Assembly (NCBI GenBank): GCA_902610995.1
Contig: CACLXU010000008.1
Coordinates: 1 to 38,086, forward strand
Length of the DNA: 38,086 bases
Reading direction: 5' to 3'
Source of the DNA: an uncultured SAR86 cluster bacterium
GTDB lineage: Bacteria > Pseudomonadota > Gammaproteobacteria > Magnimaribacterales > TMED112
Below the pieces are notes generated by a model. It saw only the letters and a list, made by a program, of their open reading frames with translations. It ran no database searches and was not told the origin of the DNA. The position numbers and the translations under genes were made by a program. Below are positions 1 through 9,523 of this stretch, in pieces; positions within the stretch are counted from its first letter, which is position 1, and every line of letters begins with the position of its first letter.

Positions 1-257
1 AGAATTTTCTTGGGGGACATATGAAAGGCCAAGTTTTGATCTTTCTTCGATATTTTTATTTGTTAAGTCGTCTGAAAACAAAGTAATCTCACCTTGATCA
101 ACTTTTGAAAGCCCAGCAATTGCTCTGAAGAGACTTGTTTTACCTGCTCCATTTGCCCCTAATAAACCAGTGATTTTTTTGTTATTTAATTTAGTATTTA
201 TATTTTTAAATAATGTCTTTCCGTTAAGAGATTTTGAGAGATTATTAATCTTTATCA
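1..257 (-). CDS. lptB: LptB, LPS export ABC transporter ATP-binding protein (partial, runs off left edge)
   Basis: Own translation of minus strand: MIKINNLSKSLNGKTLFKNINTKLNNKKITGLLGANGAGKTSLFRAIAGLSKVDQGEITLFSDDLTNKNIEERSKLGLSYVPQENS. Walker A GANGAGKT and LptB-like GLSYVPQE; adjacent to lptA. Confidence 0.85.
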
Positions 258-625
258 TTTTCGAGGTTTATTTTTATTGTTTCCGAAATTATCTTTGTAT
301 CTGATCTTGTCAGTTCAGCATCTCCATATAATTCAATTGTTCCTGATATCATCTTAAGTTTTTTAGATATTCCAAAAATAGTTTCTCCACCCTCAACATA
401 AGAAAGTTCAACAGGATTTCCTTCAGCAAGAAACTCCTCCGATTCTTGCATAATAACTAATTTTTCAGCTTGGAAGCTTATGTTTTCTGAAGTGAAGTTT
501 ACCTTCCCAGAATATATAAGCTTATTTTCTTCGGTATCTATCTCCACTAAATCTGACTTAATCTCATATTCCTGAGAAAATACAAAAAAAGGTGTTAATA
601 AAAAAAATAATGCCTTATATAACAT
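245..625 (-). CDS. lptA: LptA/OstA-like periplasmic LPS transport protein; start trimmed to ATG at 625
   Basis: Signal peptide MLYKALFFLLTPFFVFSQ followed by OstA-like repeats (EIDTEENKLIYSGKVNFTSENISFQAEKLVI). Starts inside kdsD end, overlaps lptB start. Confidence 0.8.
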   Translation of the reverse strand: MLYKALFFLLTPFFVFSQEYEIKSDLVEIDTEENKLIYSGKVNFTSENISFQAEKLVIMQESEEFLAEGNPVELSYVEGGETIFGISKKLKMISGTIELYGDAELTRSDTKIISETIKINLENDKD

Positions 626-1583
626 TTGCTTCCAAAATCTCATGCATTGTAATGAAGCCAACAATTTTATTTGATTCCTTAACAATAAGACTATAAATTT
701 TATGCTTGCTCATAATTTCAGCAGCATTTAACGCAAGATTATTTTTATCAACCGTTTTATATTTTTTTGTCATCACCATACCAACAGCAATTTTATCGAT
801 ATCCTCACTTTTTTGTAATTGTCTTCTTAGATCTCCATCTGAAAAAATTCCCACAATTTTATTAGTTTTATTTTTTATCAATGCAAATCCTTGTTTTCTC
901 TTAGAAATTTCGATGATCACATCTCGCAAACTAGAGGTCTCGCTAACAAGTGCAGATTTCTTAATATCGATCATCAAATCAGCTACTTGTAAAGTGAGTC
1001 TTTTTCCAAGCTTTCCTCCAGGGTGAGATTTCGCAAAGTCACTTGCCGTGAAGCCCCTTGCCTTAAGCAATGAAACTGCGATAGCATCCCCAAGTGCCAG
1101 CATTACAGTTGTGCTAGAGGTAGGCGCTAACCCATTTGGACAGGCTTCTTTATTTACCTTCACCTCTAAATGTTCAATCGATGAGGCTGCAATTGTGGAA
1201 GATGAATTCTCTGTAATAGACAAGATTTTTATTTTATTTTGTTTGAGAGCTGGCAGAAGATCAATTATTTCCTTACTCTCTCCTGATTTTGATAAAGCAA
1301 CTACAAGGTCAGATTTTTCGATCATTCCCAGATCCCCATGAAGCGCTTCAGCAGGGTGAATAAAAAAAGATGGAGTCCCTGTGCTTGATAATGTTGCAGA
1401 AATTTTATTTGCTATATGCCCAGATTTCCCGACTCCAGTAAGAAAAACCTTTCCCTTACATTCGAATATAATCTGACAGAATTTATTTACATCAAAGGAT
1501 TTTGACTTAGAAAAAGCTAAAAGCTCTTCAATCTCAACAGAAAAAGCCTTTTTTGCTTCTTTTTGGAAATTAATTTTTCTCAT
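615..1583 (-). CDS. kdsD: Arabinose-5-phosphate isomerase (SIS + CBS domains)
   Basis: SIS motifs GVGKSGHIANKISATLSSTGTPSFFIHPAEALHGDLGMI, then two CBS-like segments. Confidence 0.95.
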   Translation of the reverse strand: MRKINFQKEAKKAFSVEIEELLAFSKSKSFDVNKFCQIIFECKGKVFLTGVGKSGHIANKISATLSSTGTPSFFIHPAEALHGDLGMIEKSDLVVALSKSGESKEIIDLLPALKQNKIKILSITENSSSTIAASSIEHLEVKVNKEACPNGLAPTSSTTVMLALGDAIAVSLLKARGFTASDFAKSHPGGKLGKRLTLQVADLMIDIKKSALVSETSSLRDVIIEISKRKQGFALIKNKTNKIVGIFSDGDLRRQLQKSEDIDKIAVGMVMTKKYKTVDKNNLALNAAEIMSKHKIYSLIVKESNKIVGFITMHEILEANVI

Positions 1584-1602
1584 TTCAATCTATAATTTAC
1601 AC

Positions 1603-2229
1603 ATGTTACGATTTTTTTGTTGGAAAATAACCATTCTATTGCTTTTATCTTTACAACTTCATTCAGATAAAAATTCTGAAATTTATTCCTTCATAGATGA
1701 TAATGCTCAATATTTTTTGACTGTAATAAAAGAGGAAGGTTCAAATTTTGAAGATAATCCAGATGAATTTAAAGAAAAATTAAAAAATATTTGGGAGCCT
1801 ATGGTGGATGTGCAGTTGGTTTCTAGATTAATTTTGAACAAAGCATATAAATCTGCATCTCAGGAACAAATATATCGATTCCAAGAAAGAACAAAAAAAC
1901 TTCTCCTTGATACTTATGTGTCAACCTTGCTGGAGTTTAAAGATTATGAGATTTTTACAAATGCTAAAATTAAGACTAATAAGAATAAAACCTTTGAGAT
2001 TGAAATAAAATTTGACTCATCTTCATCTTACTCATTTATTACGAAGTTTACAGTTTATAGAAATAAAGGAGGAGAATTAAAAATAATTAACATAATTATT
2101 GATGGCATCAACCTGGGGCTTACTTTTAGAAATCAATTTCAAGGTGTACTTAAAAAAGAAGGCAATAACTTGGATAAAGCTATTGAATCTTGGCAGCCTC
2201 TATCAAGTGAGGATTTATTCTCAAACTAA
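1603..2229 (+). CDS. mlaC: MlaC/Ttg2D-family phospholipid-binding protein
   Basis: Signal peptide plus MlaC-like pattern (FKEKLKNIWEPMVDVQLVSRLILNKAYKSASQEQIYRFQERTKKLLLDTYVSTL); directly upstream of murA as in gammaproteobacterial mla loci. Confidence 0.8.
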   Translation: MLRFFCWKITILLLLSLQLHSDKNSEIYSFIDDNAQYFLTVIKEEGSNFEDNPDEFKEKLKNIWEPMVDVQLVSRLILNKAYKSASQEQIYRFQERTKKLLLDTYVSTLLEFKDYEIFTNAKIKTNKNKTFEIEIKFDSSSSYSFITKFTVYRNKGGELKIINIIIDGINLGLTFRNQFQGVLKKEGNNLDKAIESWQPLSSEDLFSN

Positions 2230-2236
2230 GATATAA

Positions 2237-3499
2237 ATGGAGAAATTAATCATCAAAGGTGGGAACCAGCTCCATGGAGAAATAAATTGTTCTGGAGCAA
2301 AAAATGCAGGTTTGCCAATCCTTGCCTCAAGCATTTTATTTTCGGATTCAATTCAAGTTGGAAACCTTCCACATCTAAAAGATATCTCAACAATGCTTGA
2401 GCTGCTAAATTCTATGGGTTCAGATATCTGTCTTGAAGAGAATGGCATGCTTACAATTGATTCATCAAACCTTACCAACCCAGAAGCAAGATATGAATTA
2501 GTGAAAACGATGAGAGCTTCCATTCTGGTGATGGGTCCCCTTTTAGCTAAGTATGGTAGAGCAAAAATTTCACAGCCTGGTGGTTGCAATATTGGAACCA
2601 GACCAATAGATTTCCACTTGTCCGGCCTCGAACAAATGGGAGCTGAAATTAAAATTGACTCAAAGTTTATTTATCTAGAAGCAAAAAAACTTAGACCAAT
2701 CGACTTTTCTTTTCCTAAAATTTCTGTCACTGGAACAGAGAACTTAATAATGGCTGCTATTTTTACACCTGGAGTTACAAATTTAAAAAATTGTGCAAAG
2801 GAACCTGAAGTTGTCGATTTAATAAATTTTTTAAATTCCTGTGGAGCAAAAATTGAAGGTGCAGGAACTTCAAATATTTCTATCACAGGTGTAGAAGACC
2901 TAGTCGGGGGCGATTGGAATATTTTACCAGACAGAATTGAAGCAGGCACTTACCTTGTAGCAGGCGCAATTACAAATGGACATGTGAGAATTAATAATAT
3001 TTCAGATAATCTAATTCTTCCAATAATAACGACTCTTGAGAGGATGGGTGTGACAATAAAAAAAGGCAAAGATTGGGTTGAAGTGGATGCTACAACATCA
3101 GATTTAAAATCAGTAGATATTGAAACTGGTCCTTTTCCAGGATTTCCTACAGATATGCAAGCACAATTCATGACACTTAATTGCATATCAGATGGCTCAA
3201 GCCTTACTACAGAAACAGTTTTTGAGAATAGGTTTCAGCATGTTACAGAATTAAAAAAAATGGGAGCAAAAATATCATTGAATAATAATCAGGCAAAAAT
3301 TGAAGGTGTTTCTAATCTAGTAGGCTCAAATGTTTCTGCTTCCGATTTAAGAGCTTCAGCAAGTCTAGTCTTGGCAGGACTTGTTGGAAAAAATAGGACA
3401 CAAATTGATGACATTTATCACATTGATAGAGGTTATGAGTGTATAGAGGAAAAATTAAATAAGCTTGGTGCAGAGATTATAAGAGAACCAACTATTTAG
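2237..3499 (+). CDS. murA: UDP-N-acetylglucosamine 1-carboxyvinyltransferase
   Basis: MEKLIIKGGNQLHGEINCSGAKNAGLPILASSIL; catalytic Cys in PGGCNIGTRPIDFH. Confidence 0.97.
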   Translation: MEKLIIKGGNQLHGEINCSGAKNAGLPILASSILFSDSIQVGNLPHLKDISTMLELLNSMGSDICLEENGMLTIDSSNLTNPEARYELVKTMRASILVMGPLLAKYGRAKISQPGGCNIGTRPIDFHLSGLEQMGAEIKIDSKFIYLEAKKLRPIDFSFPKISVTGTENLIMAAIFTPGVTNLKNCAKEPEVVDLINFLNSCGAKIEGAGTSNISITGVEDLVGGDWNILPDRIEAGTYLVAGAITNGHVRINNISDNLILPIITTLERMGVTIKKGKDWVEVDATTSDLKSVDIETGPFPGFPTDMQAQFMTLNCISDGSSLTTETVFENRFQHVTELKKMGAKISLNNNQAKIEGVSNLVGSNVSASDLRASASLVLAGLVGKNRTQIDDIYHIDRGYECIEEKLNKLGAEIIREPTI

Positions 3500-3512
3500 C
3501 CTAAAATTTAAA

Positions 3513-4469
3513 TTAAATTCTTTCTGGTCTCTCAACAGTTTTAAGATCTAAGCTTACCCTTTCGTTATTTCTTATTACAATTAATTCAAGTATATCGCCA
3601 GGTGATAAGCTATTAATTGAAGCTCGTAAAGTGCTCCATAGTGGCTCAGAGCCTTTTATAGATATGATAATGTCTTCATCTCTTAAGCCATTTTCAATGC
3701 TAAGATCATCGCCAATTACTTGAAGAGCTCTTAGCTGTTGTCCTGTCTTATCTCTGTAAACTATATTTCTAAAACTAAAGTTTCCTAGCCAAGCTTTTTT
3801 AACCTTGCCATGTTTTATAATCTCTTCAACAATTGCTATTACTTTTTCTGATGGAAGGGCAAATCCTACTCCATCAGACCCCCCAGAAAGAGAGGCAATT
3901 GAAATATTCAGTCCTAAGAATTTGCCTCTTTCATCCACAAGCGCTCCTCCAGAATTGCCTTTGTTTATTGAAGCATCAGTTTGAATAATTTCTAAATATG
4001 GATTTCCAAAGTGTCTATCAGTAGCACTAATTATCCCAGATGAAAGCGATATACCGACATTATAAGGATTTCCTATAGCAAAAACTTTTGCACCAATCTC
4101 AATATTTTGTGGCTGAGATAAATCGATTGGTCTTAAATTGTCATTTTCAATTTTTACTACTGCAATATCTGAAAATTGATCAAACCCTATAACTTGAGCT
4201 GCGATTAAATTTCCATTTAACTTTACTGAAACACTTTGCCCATTCAATAGTAGGTGATATGCGGTGATAATGTAACCATCTTCTGAAACTATTACTCCAG
4301 AGCCAAACGTTTTTGCTCCACGAAAATCTGTAGCCTCTATCTGTACAACTGAGGATATAATTTCCTCATAATTTATATTTATTTCTTCTTGATTATTGCT
4401 TTTTAAAAGTGCAATTTGTATGCCAACAAAAATGCCCAAAAATAATAATAGTAAAAACAAGTTTTTCAT
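3513..4469 (-). CDS. degS: DegS/DegQ-type trypsin-like serine protease with N-terminal anchor and one PDZ-like domain
   Basis: Triad motifs TAYHLL, SDIAVVKI, NKGNSGGALVD; hydrophobic N-terminus; single C-terminal PDZ-like region. Confidence 0.8.
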   Translation of the reverse strand: MKNLFLLLLFLGIFVGIQIALLKSNNQEEININYEEIISSVVQIEATDFRGAKTFGSGVIVSEDGYIITAYHLLLNGQSVSVKLNGNLIAAQVIGFDQFSDIAVVKIENDNLRPIDLSQPQNIEIGAKVFAIGNPYNVGISLSSGIISATDRHFGNPYLEIIQTDASINKGNSGGALVDERGKFLGLNISIASLSGGSDGVGFALPSEKVIAIVEEIIKHGKVKKAWLGNFSFRNIVYRDKTGQQLRALQVIGDDLSIENGLRDEDIIISIKGSEPLWSTLRASINSLSPGDILELIVIRNNERVSLDLKTVERPERI

Positions 4470-4525
4470 GGTTTCAAATCCCCTCCCTTTATATTAATAT
4501 ATAGCACGTCAACATTGAGCATTAC

Positions 4526-4951
4526 ATGAAAACAACAGCACTTAGATCGCAAGATATTGAACAAAAATGGTACTTAATAGATTGTTCCAACCAAACGCTT
4601 GGGCGTCTTTCTGTGCGAGTGGCAAATATTCTACGAGGCAAAACAAAACCAGAGTATACACCAAATGCAGATGTAGGTGATTTCGTAGTGCTTATAAACG
4701 CAAAAAACATTAAAGTGACCGGCTCTAAAAATGAAAACAAAATATATTACTCACATTCAGGATATCCCGGAGGCATTAAAAAAATAAATTTTAAAGATCT
4801 GCTTGAGAAGGATCCTGAAAAAGTTTTGAGAAACTCAGTAAAAGGAATGTTACCAAAAAATAAATTGAATAGACAAATAATAAAAAAACTTAAAATTTAT
4901 TCAGATGAGGTGCATCCACATGAGGCACAAAATCCCGAGGTACTAAGCTAA
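4526..4951 (+). CDS. rplM: 50S ribosomal protein L13
   Basis: Full-length L13 (WYLIDCSNQTLGRLSVRVANILRGKTKPEYTPNADVGDFVVLINA). Confidence 0.98.
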   Translation: MKTTALRSQDIEQKWYLIDCSNQTLGRLSVRVANILRGKTKPEYTPNADVGDFVVLINAKNIKVTGSKNENKIYYSHSGYPGGIKKINFKDLLEKDPEKVLRNSVKGMLPKNKLNRQIIKKLKIYSDEVHPHEAQNPEVLS

Positions 4952-5331
4952 TGACAACTATTTCAGGAAGACGAAAAGAAGCTACAGCAGTTGTTCGCAT
5001 GAAAAAAGGAAAGGGAAATATGGTTGTGAACAACAAACCTTTAGATGAATACTTTGGAAGAGATGTTGCAAAAATGATTGTAAAGCAGCCATTAGCCCTT
5101 ACAAAGACAATAGAGCAATTTGATTTTGATATAAAAGTTAAGGGAGGGGGGTCTTTTGGTCAAGCCGGAGCAATAAGACTAGCAATATCAAAAGCACTTG
5201 TTGAAAATAATCCAGACTTTAGGTCAGACCTAAAAAAAGCTGGACTTTTAACGAGAGACTCAAGAGTTAAAGAAAGAAAGAAAGTTGGGTTGAAAAAAGC
5301 TAGAAAAAGCCCTCAGTTTTCAAAAAGATAA
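4951..5331 (+). CDS. rpsI: 30S ribosomal protein S9
   Basis: S9 signature (GRRKEATAVVRMKKGKGNMVVN ... C-term KKARKSPQFSKR). Confidence 0.98.
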   Translation: MTTISGRRKEATAVVRMKKGKGNMVVNNKPLDEYFGRDVAKMIVKQPLALTKTIEQFDFDIKVKGGGSFGQAGAIRLAISKALVENNPDFRSDLKKAGLLTRDSRVKERKKVGLKKARKSPQFSKR

Positions 5332-5344
5332 ATTATTAGATTTA

Positions 5345-5899
5345 ATGTCAAAAAAAATTGACCATAACAGAAGAAGAGCTCTGCATATTACATCAGGCAT
5401 AATGGGTGCTGTTACAGTGGGCGCGTTTGCAGTGCCTTTCCTTAGTGCATGGAATCCAAGTGAAAAAGCAAAAGCTCTTGGAGCTGCGGTAAAGTTCGAT
5501 TTATCTAAATTGCTTCCGGGATCTATGGCAGTTATTGAGTGGAGAAGAACACCAATTTTTGTAGTTCATCAAACTGATGAAGCAATTAAAAATTTACCCA
5601 AACTAAATGATAGAGTTACTAATCCTGCACTAAGCGAGGGTATTTCAAGGACAAGTAATCAGAAATATACAATTTTGAAAGGGGTCTGTACCCACCTTTC
5701 TTGCGCACCAAAATACCATCCAGAAATTGAACCAAAAGCTTGGGATCAAGAATGGCTTGGAGGATTTTTCTGTCCATGTCATGGATCAAAATTTGATCTT
5801 GCTGGAAGGGTATATAAAGGAGTACCTGCTCCAACAAACTTAGAGGTACCACCACATAGTTTTGATGGAGATAACTTAATTATAGGAGAAGAAGTATAA
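5345..5899 (+). CDS. petA: Ubiquinol-cytochrome c reductase Rieske iron-sulfur subunit
   Basis: Rieske motifs CTHLSC and CPCHGSKFD; N-terminal TM/Tat-like region. Confidence 0.97.
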   Translation: MSKKIDHNRRRALHITSGIMGAVTVGAFAVPFLSAWNPSEKAKALGAAVKFDLSKLLPGSMAVIEWRRTPIFVVHQTDEAIKNLPKLNDRVTNPALSEGISRTSNQKYTILKGVCTHLSCAPKYHPEIEPKAWDQEWLGGFFCPCHGSKFDLAGRVYKGVPAPTNLEVPPHSFDGDNLIIGEEV

Positions 5900-7147
5900 A
5901 TGGAGAAAGCAAAGAAAAACTCTTTCATGAGCTGGCTAGATAAACGTTTACCTGTCACAGAAAACTTGGAGAGGCATTTGACAAAGCACCCTGTGCCCAA
6001 GAAGGTAAATTTCTTCTATATTTTTGGTGCTCTTCTCATGGTTATATTTATGGTGCAGGTCATTACTGGGATCTGGTTAATGATGTTTTATACAAATACA
6101 GAAGAGGGTGCATTCGCCTCTATTGAGTACATCATGAGGGATGTAGAATATGGATGGTTAATGAGATATATGCATAGCACCGGAGCAAGTGCGTTCTTCT
6201 TTTTGATGTATTTTCATATGTTCAGAGGCCTTCTTTATGGATCTTATCAAAAGCCCAAGGAGCTAGTTTGGTTATTTGGTTGTTTTCTTTTATTCCTTTT
6301 GATGGCAGAGGGATTTCTTGGTTATGTGCTTCCATGGGGCCAAATGTCTTATTGGGCAGCGAATGTAATTTTATCGTTATTTGGCGCCATACCTTTCATT
6401 GGTCCAGATCTTCAAGTCTGGATACAAGGCGATTATGTGTTATCGGGAGCAACCCTTTCAAGATTTTTTGCACTACATGTTGTTGTTGTTCCTTTGTTGA
6501 TGATAGCACTAGTTGTCTTCCACATATTCGCACTACATGAGGTGGGTGCCGGAAATCCTGAGGGAGTTGATATAGAAAAACATAGAGATAAAAATGGTAT
6601 GCCATTAGATGGAGCGCCATTCCATCCATACAAAACATTAAGTGCCTTGCCTGCAATTGGGATATTTTTTGTAATCTTTTTTGCCATTGTATTTTTTGCT
6701 CCTGAAGGTGGAGGATATTTCCTTGAAAAACCAAATTTTGAAGAGGCAGATTTCTTAAAGACCCCTGAACATATTGCACCAGTTTGGTACTATGCCCCCT
6801 TTTATTCAATTCTTAGAGCAATTACATTTGGAATACCTTTTTTAGGAATTACTAGTAAATTCTTGGGCTTCATTATTTTTGCTGGAAGTATCGCAATTCT
6901 ATTTATTGTACCTTGGTTAGACAGATCCAATGTTCAGAGCATTAGGTATAAGGGAATCTATAGCAAAGTTGCAATGATTCTCTTTGCTGCTTCGTTCTTG
7001 ACTCTTGGCTACTTAGGAACCAAACCAGTGAATGAATTAAGAACTTTAATTGCACAAATATGCACTTTATTCTATTTCCTCCCGCTTATTTTAATGCCAA
7101 TTTATACAAAATATGAAAAAACGCTCGAGGTTCCAGATAGGCTATGA
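5900..7147 (+). CDS. petB: Cytochrome b subunit of the bc1 complex
   Basis: Cytochrome b helices and motifs (MRYMHSTGASAFFFLMYFHMFRGLLYGSY, GYVLPWGQMSYWAA). Confidence 0.97.
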   Translation: MEKAKKNSFMSWLDKRLPVTENLERHLTKHPVPKKVNFFYIFGALLMVIFMVQVITGIWLMMFYTNTEEGAFASIEYIMRDVEYGWLMRYMHSTGASAFFFLMYFHMFRGLLYGSYQKPKELVWLFGCFLLFLLMAEGFLGYVLPWGQMSYWAANVILSLFGAIPFIGPDLQVWIQGDYVLSGATLSRFFALHVVVVPLLMIALVVFHIFALHEVGAGNPEGVDIEKHRDKNGMPLDGAPFHPYKTLSALPAIGIFFVIFFAIVFFAPEGGGYFLEKPNFEEADFLKTPEHIAPVWYYAPFYSILRAITFGIPFLGITSKFLGFIIFAGSIAILFIVPWLDRSNVQSIRYKGIYSKVAMILFAASFLTLGYLGTKPVNELRTLIAQICTLFYFLPLILMPIYTKYEKTLEVPDRL

Positions 7148-7851
7148 TAAAAGTTAAAGCTCTATTGATTTTTCTTTTTTTTGTGGCACTTCCGGTTTGG
7201 TCTGCGGCTGAAACAGAATGCGGAACACTAGAAAAGTGCGATAGCTTTGAATCTAATGTTCATGATAGAAATTCACTTCAAAGAGGGCTAGGACTATATA
7301 AAAACTACTGCTCTAGTTGTCATACGCTTAGATACCTGAGGTGGAATAGACTGGAAAGAGATCTTGATATTCCAGAAAATATCCTAGTGGAGGATTTAAT
7401 TAATAACCCGCAAGTTAAGACCTCTGATTTCATAACATTTGGCTTACCTGAAGTTTCTGCAATAGGTGCTCCTGACTTAACATTAAGAACAAGAGTAAGA
7501 GGAGAAGAATGGATTTATACCTACCTTAGAACTTTTTATGAAGATTCAGAACAAATAACTGGCTCTAACAATCTGGTATATCCTGGCACAGCTATGTTAC
7601 ATGTTTTAGGTGGTCTTCAAGGAAGACAGGTACTTGATCAAAATGGGAACCTGGAAAAAGTTGGAGATGGAACAATGACCACAGAGGAATATGATGCGGC
7701 TATTGGGGATTTAGTAACATTTCTAGCTTATGCATCCGAGCCAGCTAGAATTACTAGGGAAAAAAATGGTATTTTTGTGATACTATTCTTCATTGCCTTC
7801 ACAGCAGTGATGTGGTTGCTAAACAGAGAATATACTAAGGACATTAAATGA
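7144..7851 (+). CDS. petC: Cytochrome c1 subunit of the bc1 complex
   Basis: Signal peptide, heme motif CSSCH, C-terminal TM anchor; follows petB. Confidence 0.95.
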   Translation: MIKVKALLIFLFFVALPVWSAAETECGTLEKCDSFESNVHDRNSLQRGLGLYKNYCSSCHTLRYLRWNRLERDLDIPENILVEDLINNPQVKTSDFITFGLPEVSAIGAPDLTLRTRVRGEEWIYTYLRTFYEDSEQITGSNNLVYPGTAMLHVLGGLQGRQVLDQNGNLEKVGDGTMTTEEYDAAIGDLVTFLAYASEPARITREKNGIFVILFFIAFTAVMWLLNREYTKDIK

Positions 7852-8465
7852 TTTTTTATTCAGAAGATAAAGGGCATTATAGCCACATGGTAAGACTTGT
7901 GCTTGCTGAAAAAGATATTTCTTGTGAAATAAAAGAGTTTGACCCTTTTGGAAAGTTGCCCGAAGATTTAGCAACAATCAACCCATACAACAAACTTCCT
8001 GTATTAATGGATAGAGAAGTAACAATCTACGAACCAAGAATAATTCTTGAATATTTAGATGAAAGGTTTCCTCACCCACCCTTACTTCCAATTTACCCTA
8101 ACGAAAAGGCAGAATGTAGGTTATTAATACATAGGATAGAGAAAGATTGGCTTCCATTGATTGATAAAATGATGAGTCCAAAAATTTCTCAAAAAGAATT
8201 TGATACAAACAAAAAACTTCTAGTGTCACTGGTTTCAGGAATAGTTTTAGTTTTAAAAGAAAAACCGTTTTTTATGAATGATGAATTTACCCTTGTGGAC
8301 TGCTATATGACTGCCATTCTTTACAGACTACCTTACTTGGGTGTGTCAGTTCCAAATTCGAAATCATTTTCTAGTCTTAAATCTTACCAAGAAAAACTAT
8401 TTAAAAGACCAAGCTTTGAATTATCTCTTACTGATTCAGAGAGAGACTTAAAGTATTCGTTTTAA
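7848..8465 (+). CDS. sspA: SspA-like stringent starvation protein (GST fold)
   Basis: MIFYSEDKGHYSHMVRLVLAEKDISCEIKEFDPFGKLPEDLATINPYNKLPVLMDRE; follows petABC as in gammaproteobacteria. Confidence 0.88.
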   Translation: MIFYSEDKGHYSHMVRLVLAEKDISCEIKEFDPFGKLPEDLATINPYNKLPVLMDREVTIYEPRIILEYLDERFPHPPLLPIYPNEKAECRLLIHRIEKDWLPLIDKMMSPKISQKEFDTNKKLLVSLVSGIVLVLKEKPFFMNDEFTLVDCYMTAILYRLPYLGVSVPNSKSFSSLKSYQEKLFKRPSFELSLTDSERDLKYSF

Positions 8466-9523
8466 TTTATATAGGACCTAGCAAAGAGATCATCCTCATC
8501 TAGAAAATATATTCCATTTAAACCTCTTATTTCACCGTAAATTTTATTTTTGATTGCGAAAGACAACAGCATAGCATCATAACCTAATGAAAAGCTTCTA
8601 TTTTTATTTAAATCAAAACCAAAAGGAGCTGAGTAGCTAACATCGACTGACTTTACATTGTGTATCTGTAACTCACTTTTACTTAGAGTGTTACTGAGGT
8701 TATATGAAAGAGATAATATGTTAAATTCAAGCCCAAAATTAAATCTTATGAGCGAGGCAAGCTCATAGAGCTCTTCTTCATTTTGAGGAATTACTAAAAT
8801 ATTTTTAATATCCTTTCTTGCTCTGGGGAAGTGGTTAAGAATTTTTGAATCTTTGTTATTCAATAATTGGAATCTATTATTGCTTTCATTAATTTTAAGA
8901 ATTCTAGGTATATCATTTTCAGGAGCTAAAATTGAATAAAAATTTAAATTTGTTCTGCTTAGTTGGTATGGAAAATTTGAATATGATTTAAATTCTTCAA
9001 TTTGATTTTTACTTGCAATTACATCAAATTTATATCCCTCTGAAAGATTGAAAAAGTATTCAATCAGATTTATTTGCATCATTTTATTTGTAGGGATGAA
9101 TTTACCAACTTCAGAATAATTCATGAATAAAAAATTATCTTTATCTTGGTCTAAACTATAATCTTGAACCATAGAACTTTTAAATGGTCCTACAAAGAAT
9201 GCTTTTTCAAAAAGGTCTATATTAATTTTCATTTCCTCTACAAATTCAATCTTATTTTCAATCTTTAAACTTTCATAAGCGCGCATCACACCAAGTTGAT
9301 AAAAAATATTAAATGTTTGATTGCTCCTTACTTCAGGTATTAAAAAGACGTATTTACCTTGATAGATATTATCAATTCCTGATTTATTTAGATCTGTGAT
9401 TGTAGTAAATCGAGGTGTCCCCTCTTGTTTAAGAAAACTCTGTTTTTGTACTGGCTCATACACAGATGAACAACCAATTATTAAAAGTATGTAAAATATA
9501 AAAAATAAATACTTTTTGTTCAT
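8462..9523 (-). CDS. LpoA/LppC-like outer-membrane lipoprotein (putative PBP activator), reduced form
   Basis: Lipobox-like LLIIGC at N-terminus; C-terminal SLGYDAMLLSFAIKNKIYGEIRGLNGIYFLDEDDLFARSY resembles the LpoA periplasmic-binding-like domain; adjacent to rsmI as lpoA usually is. Confidence 0.65.
   Translation of the reverse strand: MNKKYLFFIFYILLIIGCSSVYEPVQKQSFLKQEGTPRFTTITDLNKSGIDNIYQGKYVFLIPEVRSNQTFNIFYQLGVMRAYESLKIENKIEFVEEMKINIDLFEKAFFVGPFKSSMVQDYSLDQDKDNFLFMNYSEVGKFIPTNKMMQINLIEYFFNLSEGYKFDVIASKNQIEEFKSYSNFPYQLSRTNLNFYSILAPENDIPRILKINESNNRFQLLNNKDSKILNHFPRARKDIKNILVIPQNEEELYELASLIRFNFGLEFNILSLSYNLSNTLSKSELQIHNVKSVDVSYSAPFGFDLNKNRSFSLGYDAMLLSFAIKNKIYGEIRGLNGIYFLDEDDLFARSYIN

Noticed and set aside
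706-1341. Plus-strand ORFs 706..1026 and 1048..1341
   Set aside because: Antisense to clearly coding kdsD, no recognisable domains; AT-rich antisense frames.
2353-3186. Minus-strand ORFs opposite murA
   Set aside because: Antisense shadow ORFs; murA is full length and conserved.
6268-6809. ORFs 6268..6540 (+), 6396..6809 (-), 6433..6687 (-) within petB
   Set aside because: Alternate frames of cytochrome b; low-complexity Cys/Trp/Gln-rich translations typical of wrong frames.
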